Below, piece after piece: positions 4,608 through 7,942 of a stretch of 7,942 nt of DNA. A program made the translations under genes and the position numbers. Where the stretch lies: positions 1 to 7,942 of the forward strand of contig JAFUPO010000402.1 in assembly GCA_017481185.1 (NCBI GenBank), in the 5' to 3' direction. This stretch comes from Clostridia bacterium (GTDB lineage: Bacteria; Bacillota_A; Clostridia; Christensenellales; Aristaeellaceae). The notes beneath the pieces were generated by a model that worked only from the letters and a program-made list of their open reading frames with translations, did not search any database and was not told the origin of the DNA. Position 1 is the first letter of the stretch, and each line of letters opens with the position of its first letter.

Positions 4608-6685
4608 AGAAGGTTGATGATAATGCACAGCACCATGCCTATGAGGGTGGGCAGCAGGGCGGCCAGCGCCGTCCATTTCCAGCTCTGGGTTTCTTTGCGA
4701 ATGGTGAGAAGTGTGGTGGAACAGGGCCAGTGAAAAAGGGAAAAGATCATCATGCACAGGGCGGTGACCCAGGTCCAGCCATTTTCCAACAGAAGCGCTT
4801 TCATGGCGGTGAGGTCTGCATCCACCAAGGTTCCCTGAGCCAGGTAGGCCATCAGCATGATGGGAACAACGATTTCGTTGGCTGGGAACCCCAGGATGAA
4901 GGCCATGAGAATGACGCCATCCAGGCCCAGCAATCGCCCCAAAGGATCTAGAAAGGCGGCGCAGTGGGACAAAACGCTTTGGGAGTTGATTGTTACATTA
5001 GCCATCAGCCAGATTATCAGCCCCGCCGGGGCGGCTACCGTTACGGCACGCCCCAGCACAACAAGAGTGCGATCCAGCAGGGAACGGATGAGCACCCGCC
5101 CAATCTGGGGCCTGCGGTAAGGGGGCAGCTCCAGGGTAAAGGAGGAGGGGAGCCCCTTTAGCAAGGTGCAGGAAAGGAGCCGGGAGGCCAGAAAGGTCAT
5201 CCCGATCCCTAGAAGGATCAGCCCCGTCAACAGGACAGCAGACAGCAAAGAGGAGGCGCCAACAGAAAAAAACAGCGAGATCAGCGCGATGAGCGTTGGA
5301 AAACGACCATTGCAGGGAATGAGACTGTTGGTAAGGATGGCGATGAGCCGCTCCCGTGGGGAATCAATGATCCGGCAGCCGATAACTCCGGCAGCATTGC
5401 AGCCCAGCCCCATGGCCATGCACAAAGCCTGCTTGCCGCAGGCGCAGCATTTTTGAAAGGGCTTATCGAGATTGAAGGCGATGCGGGGCAGATAGCCTGC
5501 ATCCTCCAAAAGGGTGAACAGGGGAAAGAAGATTGCCATGGGTGGAAGCATCACAGCAACCACCCAGGCCAGCACCCGGTACACGCCCAGTACCAAAGCG
5601 CCATGGAGCCAAAGGGGGGCGTTCATGGCTGCGAACCAGGCAGTGAGGCGGCCTTGCAGCCAGTCAAAAAGTTGAGACAGCAGCTGAGAGGGCGCATTGG
5701 CTCCGGCCATGGTGAGCCAGAAAATAAGCAGAAGCATCAGCAGCATCAACGGATATCCCGTGAGAGGGCTGGTGAGGAGGCGGTCGATGCGCTGATCCCG
5801 CAGGCTGTATCCGCTGCTTAGGCAGCATATGGTTCCCTGGCAAAAGCTTTCAGCCTGGCGAACGAGGCTTGAAACCAGTTGCTCCCGCAGATTCTCAGGG
5901 GTCAGGGCAAGGGCCTTAAGGCAGGCCTGAGCCTCGCTGAATAAGCGTTCATCCATTTGAAAACGCTGCCGAAATTCCATCATGAGAGAGGGATCGTTTT
6001 CCAAAAGCTTCAGGCAGACCCAGCGGCTAGGCAGCGGCAAGCCCAAGGGCTCCACTAGGGGAATGAGCTGGGCGACGGCTTTCTCAATGGGAGCCGGATA
6101 GGGAATGACCCGGGGTTCAGGCACCGGCGCGTTCAAAAGGTCGTCCAGGGCCGCCAGGAGCTTTTGGAGCGTTCGAGGCCTGCGGGCAGTGACGCCAATG
6201 ACCGGCACGCCCAGCCGAGCCTGCAAAGCCTCCAGGTTCAAATGGATCTGCTTGCGCTTGGCCTCATCCATCAGGTTCACGCAAACGATCACGCGGCCTG
6301 TGATCTCCAGGGTCTGCAAAACCAGATTGAGATTCCGCTCCAGGCAGGTGGCATCGCAGACCACGACCACAGCTTCCGGCTCATCAAAGCAGAGAAAGTT
6401 GCGGGCCACCTCCTCCTCCTGAGAGTGAGCCATAAGAGAATAGGCTCCGGGAATATCCACCAATACGTAGGAGTGCTTAGCGCTTTGGCAATAGCCTTGG
6501 GCGCTGGCGACTGTTTTGCCGGGCCAGTTGCCGGTATGCTGGTGAAGCCCCGTGAGGGCGTTAAACAGGGTGCTTTTGCCCACATTGGGGTTGCCCGCCA
6601 GAGCGATCACATGATCGGAGGGGGCGCGGCGCAATATGGCCAGGCGGCTGGCGCTGCGGCCGGTGGATTGCAGGGTCAGGCCCAT
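4595..6685 (-). CDS. feoB: Ferrous iron transport protein B (clostridial CNGRFP subtype)
   Basis: A 696-residue inner-membrane Fe(II) transporter with an N-terminal G-protein domain. Seen: G1 GNPNVGKST (31-39), G2 threonine in GKTV (58), G3 DIPG (77-80) and G4 NLMD (137-140); G5 is weak (VTARRP). A helical linker follows, then a polytopic membrane region from about 310 to the end. It carries FFPLFTLLEDAGYLPRIAF (386-404), the metal-gate block GLGCNAAGVIGCRIIDSPRERL (426-447), PCNGRFPTLIAL (457-468) and GFPANEIVVPIML (599-611). CNGRFP replaces the C-x-AR-x-P of E. coli FeoB and is familiar from clostridial homologues. The start is set by AGGAGG (6695-6700) nine bases upstream. An in-frame extension to 6964 is rejected because it would run through feoA in another frame. 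The feoA stop overlaps this Shine-Dalgarno site, so the two are probably translationally coupled. No FeoC gene follows. Confidence 0.96.
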   Translation of the reverse strand: MGLTLQSTGRSASRLAILRRAPSDHVIALAGNPNVGKSTLFNALTGLHQHTGNWPGKTVASAQGYCQSAKHSYVLVDIPGAYSLMAHSQEEEVARNFLCFDEPEAVVVVCDATCLERNLNLVLQTLEITGRVIVCVNLMDEAKRKQIHLNLEALQARLGVPVIGVTARRPRTLQKLLAALDDLLNAPVPEPRVIPYPAPIEKAVAQLIPLVEPLGLPLPSRWVCLKLLENDPSLMMEFRQRFQMDERLFSEAQACLKALALTPENLREQLVSSLVRQAESFCQGTICCLSSGYSLRDQRIDRLLTSPLTGYPLMLLMLLLIFWLTMAGANAPSQLLSQLFDWLQGRLTAWFAAMNAPLWLHGALVLGVYRVLAWVVAVMLPPMAIFFPLFTLLEDAGYLPRIAFNLDKPFQKCCACGKQALCMAMGLGCNAAGVIGCRIIDSPRERLIAILTNSLIPCNGRFPTLIALISLFFSVGASSLLSAVLLTGLILLGIGMTFLASRLLSCTLLKGLPSSFTLELPPYRRPQIGRVLIRSLLDRTLVVLGRAVTVAAPAGLIIWLMANVTINSQSVLSHCAAFLDPLGRLLGLDGVILMAFILGFPANEIVVPIMLMAYLAQGTLVDADLTAMKALLLENGWTWVTALCMMIFSLFHWPCSTTLLTIRKETQSWKWTALAALLPTLIGMVLCIIINLLAHL

Positions 6686-6699
6686 AGGGGAACGCCTCC

Positions 6700-6921
6700 T
6701 TATGCTTGAATATGAATGGTTTTCAGGTCCTTCTGCCGCAGGGCGATCACAGCGCCGCGGATGCGAAAAGCTGTAGGATCCCCCAGGGGGCTGGTGAACA
6801 GGCACTCCACCTGAGTTCCTTCGATGAGGCCAATATCCAAAAGCCGGCGATGAAGGGCTGATCCGGCGGCAAGCCGTTGGATCTGGGCGCTTTGGCCGGG
6901 GGCCAGGTCGCAAAGGGTCAT
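6700..6921 (-). CDS. feoA: Ferrous iron transport protein A
   Basis: A small cytosolic SH3-like protein of 73 residues that supports FeoB-dependent Fe(II) uptake. Seen: the family pattern L..L.pG..a.I..L..........L.DiGl..Gt.V, here LAPGQSAQIQRLAAGSALHRRLLDIGLIEGTQVECLFTSPLGDPTAFRIRG, followed by VIALRQKDLKTIHI. The length is normal for FeoA. AGGAGG (6929-6934) lies seven bases before the ATG. It is the first gene of feoAB, with only 14 bases between its stop and the feoB start. The gap to the upstream helicase gene is 82 bases and contains that gene's terminator, so a promoter must lie in about 55 bases. I could not pick a convincing -35/-10 pair or a Fur/DtxR-type operator there. Confidence 0.96.
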   Translation of the reverse strand: MTLCDLAPGQSAQIQRLAAGSALHRRLLDIGLIEGTQVECLFTSPLGDPTAFRIRGAVIALRQKDLKTIHIQA

Positions 6922-6980
6922 GGGTCTGCCTCCTTTGCAGATTCTTTATTGCCAGCATATTCAAATGGTGAAGAAGGGTG

Positions 6981-7005
6981 AAAAAAAGACCCTCCTAGGA
7001 GGGTC
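6981..7005 (-). terminator. Intrinsic terminator of the UvrD-like helicase gene
   Basis: A perfect 18-base palindrome, GACCCTCCTAGGAGGGTC (6988-7005), is followed on the minus strand by seven Ts (complement of 6981-6987). The effective loop is CTAG on a 7-bp stem. The helicase stop codon TGA (7004-7006) falls within the first arm, so the transcript ends right at the end of translation. It insulates feoAB from the upstream gene. Confidence 0.85.
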
Positions 7006-7942
7006 AGAAAAAGCTTAATTGCCTGCCTTGGCTGGATTCAGCGGGGCCTACCTTTCGCATTTTGAGTTCAAGAAAGTTCATAAAGGAGGAAGGCTGGCCG
7101 CTGTGAGTGAGGATCAGTTGCTCCCTGGCCCGGGTCACCCCCACATAGAAAAGGCGACGCTCCTCTTGCAGATCACCGGCGAGGCCTGGCCGCTCCAGGG
7201 GAAGAATCCCCTGCTTTACGCCGGTGAGAAACACGACGGGAAATTCTAATCCCTTCGCCCCGTGAAGGGTGGAGAGGGTAACGGCATCCGCTCGGTAGAG
7301 CTTGGTTCCGGAGCGGGTTAGATCCCCTTCCTCGCCCAGGGTGAGGGCATCCAAAAAGGAAACTGTGTCTGGATAGCATAAGGCGGTTCGGCAAAGGTGC
7401 TGCCAGGCGGGGCTATCGGGCAGCTGGTTCAAGGCCTGATAGGTTGCCAGCAATCGGGCGGGTTTTTCTTTGCGGATCAAGGGGCGCAGGGCATCCGCCT
7501 GAGCTGGGTCAGGCGCCTTGCGGCACAGGGGCAAATAGGCGGGATCCAGCAGATACCGCAGGAAGGATACGGCCTCCTGCACCTTTTCTTCGGCCAGGGC
7601 TTCGCTTCGGCCCGCCACCCGATAGGGAATCCCCTCGGTGCTGAGGCATTTTTCCAATATCTCTGCTTGGCGATGGGTGCGATAGAGCACTGCAATGTCA
7701 GAGAAGCTGCGGGCAGCATCACCGCTGGCGGCTTGCTCCATGTGCATACCGCCTACAAGCCGGTTGATCTCCTTGGCGATGGCCAGGGCCTCCCCGAAGT
7801 CTCCCGCAGCCTGCCAGCTTTCAACAGGCAAACCCTCTGGGCGGTTAGGATGAAGAACGCGGGGAGCACCGCCGTTGGGTTGAATGGCAGCCTGGGCGCA
7901 GGCGAGAATTTGGGGGGTGGAACGGTAGTTTTCCGTGAGAGC
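7004..7942 (-). CDS. UvrD/Rep/PcrA-type superfamily 1 DNA helicase (5' partial)
   Basis: The last 312 residues of an ATP-dependent 3'-5' DNA helicase; the gene runs off the right edge. Reading continues in frame to base 7942 (ALTENYRST), so the TTG at 7831 is not the start. Seen, in visible numbering: motif IV LTENYRSTPQIL (2-13), DIAVLYRTHRQAEILEKCL then IPYRVAGR (about 105-112), motif V TLSTLHGAKGLEFPVVFLTG, and motif VI EERRLFYVGVTRAREQLILT with its arginine finger. The 2B region between the IPY block and motif V is only about 105 residues, shorter than in PcrA. The long C-terminal tail of PcrA is absent; instead the protein ends in QLSFF. The ATPase motifs I-III are outside the window. 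It could belong to clostridial proteins that fuse a PHP-like domain to a UvrD helicase, but that cannot be decided here. Its role is DNA repair or replication restart by family. Confidence 0.93.
   Translation of the reverse strand, partial: ALTENYRSTPQILACAQAAIQPNGGAPRVLHPNRPEGLPVESWQAAGDFGEALAIAKEINRLVGGMHMEQAASGDAARSFSDIAVLYRTHRQAEILEKCLSTEGIPYRVAGRSEALAEEKVQEAVSFLRYLLDPAYLPLCRKAPDPAQADALRPLIRKEKPARLLATYQALNQLPDSPAWQHLCRTALCYPDTVSFLDALTLGEEGDLTRSGTKLYRADAVTLSTLHGAKGLEFPVVFLTGVKQGILPLERPGLAGDLQEERRLFYVGVTRAREQLILTHSGQPSSFMNFLELKMRKVGPAESSQGRQLSFF

Noticed and set aside
4473..4757. 94-codon minus-strand frame at the feoB 3' end
   Set aside because: Most of it is feoB in the wrong frame. The part beyond the feoB stop shows no family resemblance, and I treat that DNA as non-coding.
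6686..6964. N-terminal extension of feoB by 93 codons
   Set aside because: It overlaps all of feoA in another frame, has no FeoB-like sequence (Pro/Arg-rich), and a strong Shine-Dalgarno site sits nine bases before the ATG at 6685.
1..7942. CRISPR array, insertion sequence, integrase or toxin-antitoxin pair
   Set aside because: No regularly spaced direct repeats and no transposase, recombinase or toxin/antitoxin-like protein was found in either strand. The only mobility hint is the inverted repeat around the GrpB gene.

Overview
The window looks like chromosomal DNA of a fairly GC-rich member of the Clostridia (Firmicutes). One counted stretch of feoB (5401-5460) is 60% G+C. Three things support this placement: the nadD-yqeK-rsfS gene order familiar from Bacillus yqeJ-yqeK-yqeL, a cysteine-desulfurase-like class V aminotransferase of the kind common in Clostridia, and a FeoB of the clostridial CNGRFP subtype. 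Shine-Dalgarno sequences are strong (AGGAGG) for rsfS, feoA and feoB. Genus cannot be given from the sequence alone.

Layout. Positions 2-928 (+) hold the C-terminal part of a PLP-dependent, cysteine-desulfurase-like enzyme. Its end interlocks with a convergent gene (923-1747, -) for a membrane protein with a soluble core that resembles a degenerate Mrr-type nuclease fold. A short divergent intergenic region carries a TATAAT promoter for a two-gene operon: a fused NadD-YqeK protein (NAD synthesis plus an HD-domain Ap4A hydrolase) followed by rsfS, the ribosomal silencing factor. That operon ends in two tandem hairpins (3395-3485).

Positions about 3500-4470 form an AT-rich block (38% G+C over 3601-3840). 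It holds one gene, a GrpB/UPF0157 protein on the minus strand, with its own likely promoter. A 10-bp inverted repeat flanks this gene, so the block may be acquired DNA. There is no gene at 4150-4594. That stretch contains an AT-rich palindrome, a possible terminator for feoB, and a GC-rich segment (4487-4607) that can fold into several nested hairpins.

The rest reads on the minus strand. A UvrD/Rep-type superfamily 1 helicase enters from the right edge, and its stop codon lies inside a textbook intrinsic terminator. feoA and feoB follow, a compact ferrous-iron uptake operon with no feoC visible.

Most of the window is ordinary housekeeping and iron-uptake DNA. I found no convincing new multi-gene system. 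The points most worth a second look are the Mrr-like membrane protein, the inverted-repeat-flanked GrpB block, the structured RNA-like segment after feoB, and the clamp-binding-like tail of the helicase.
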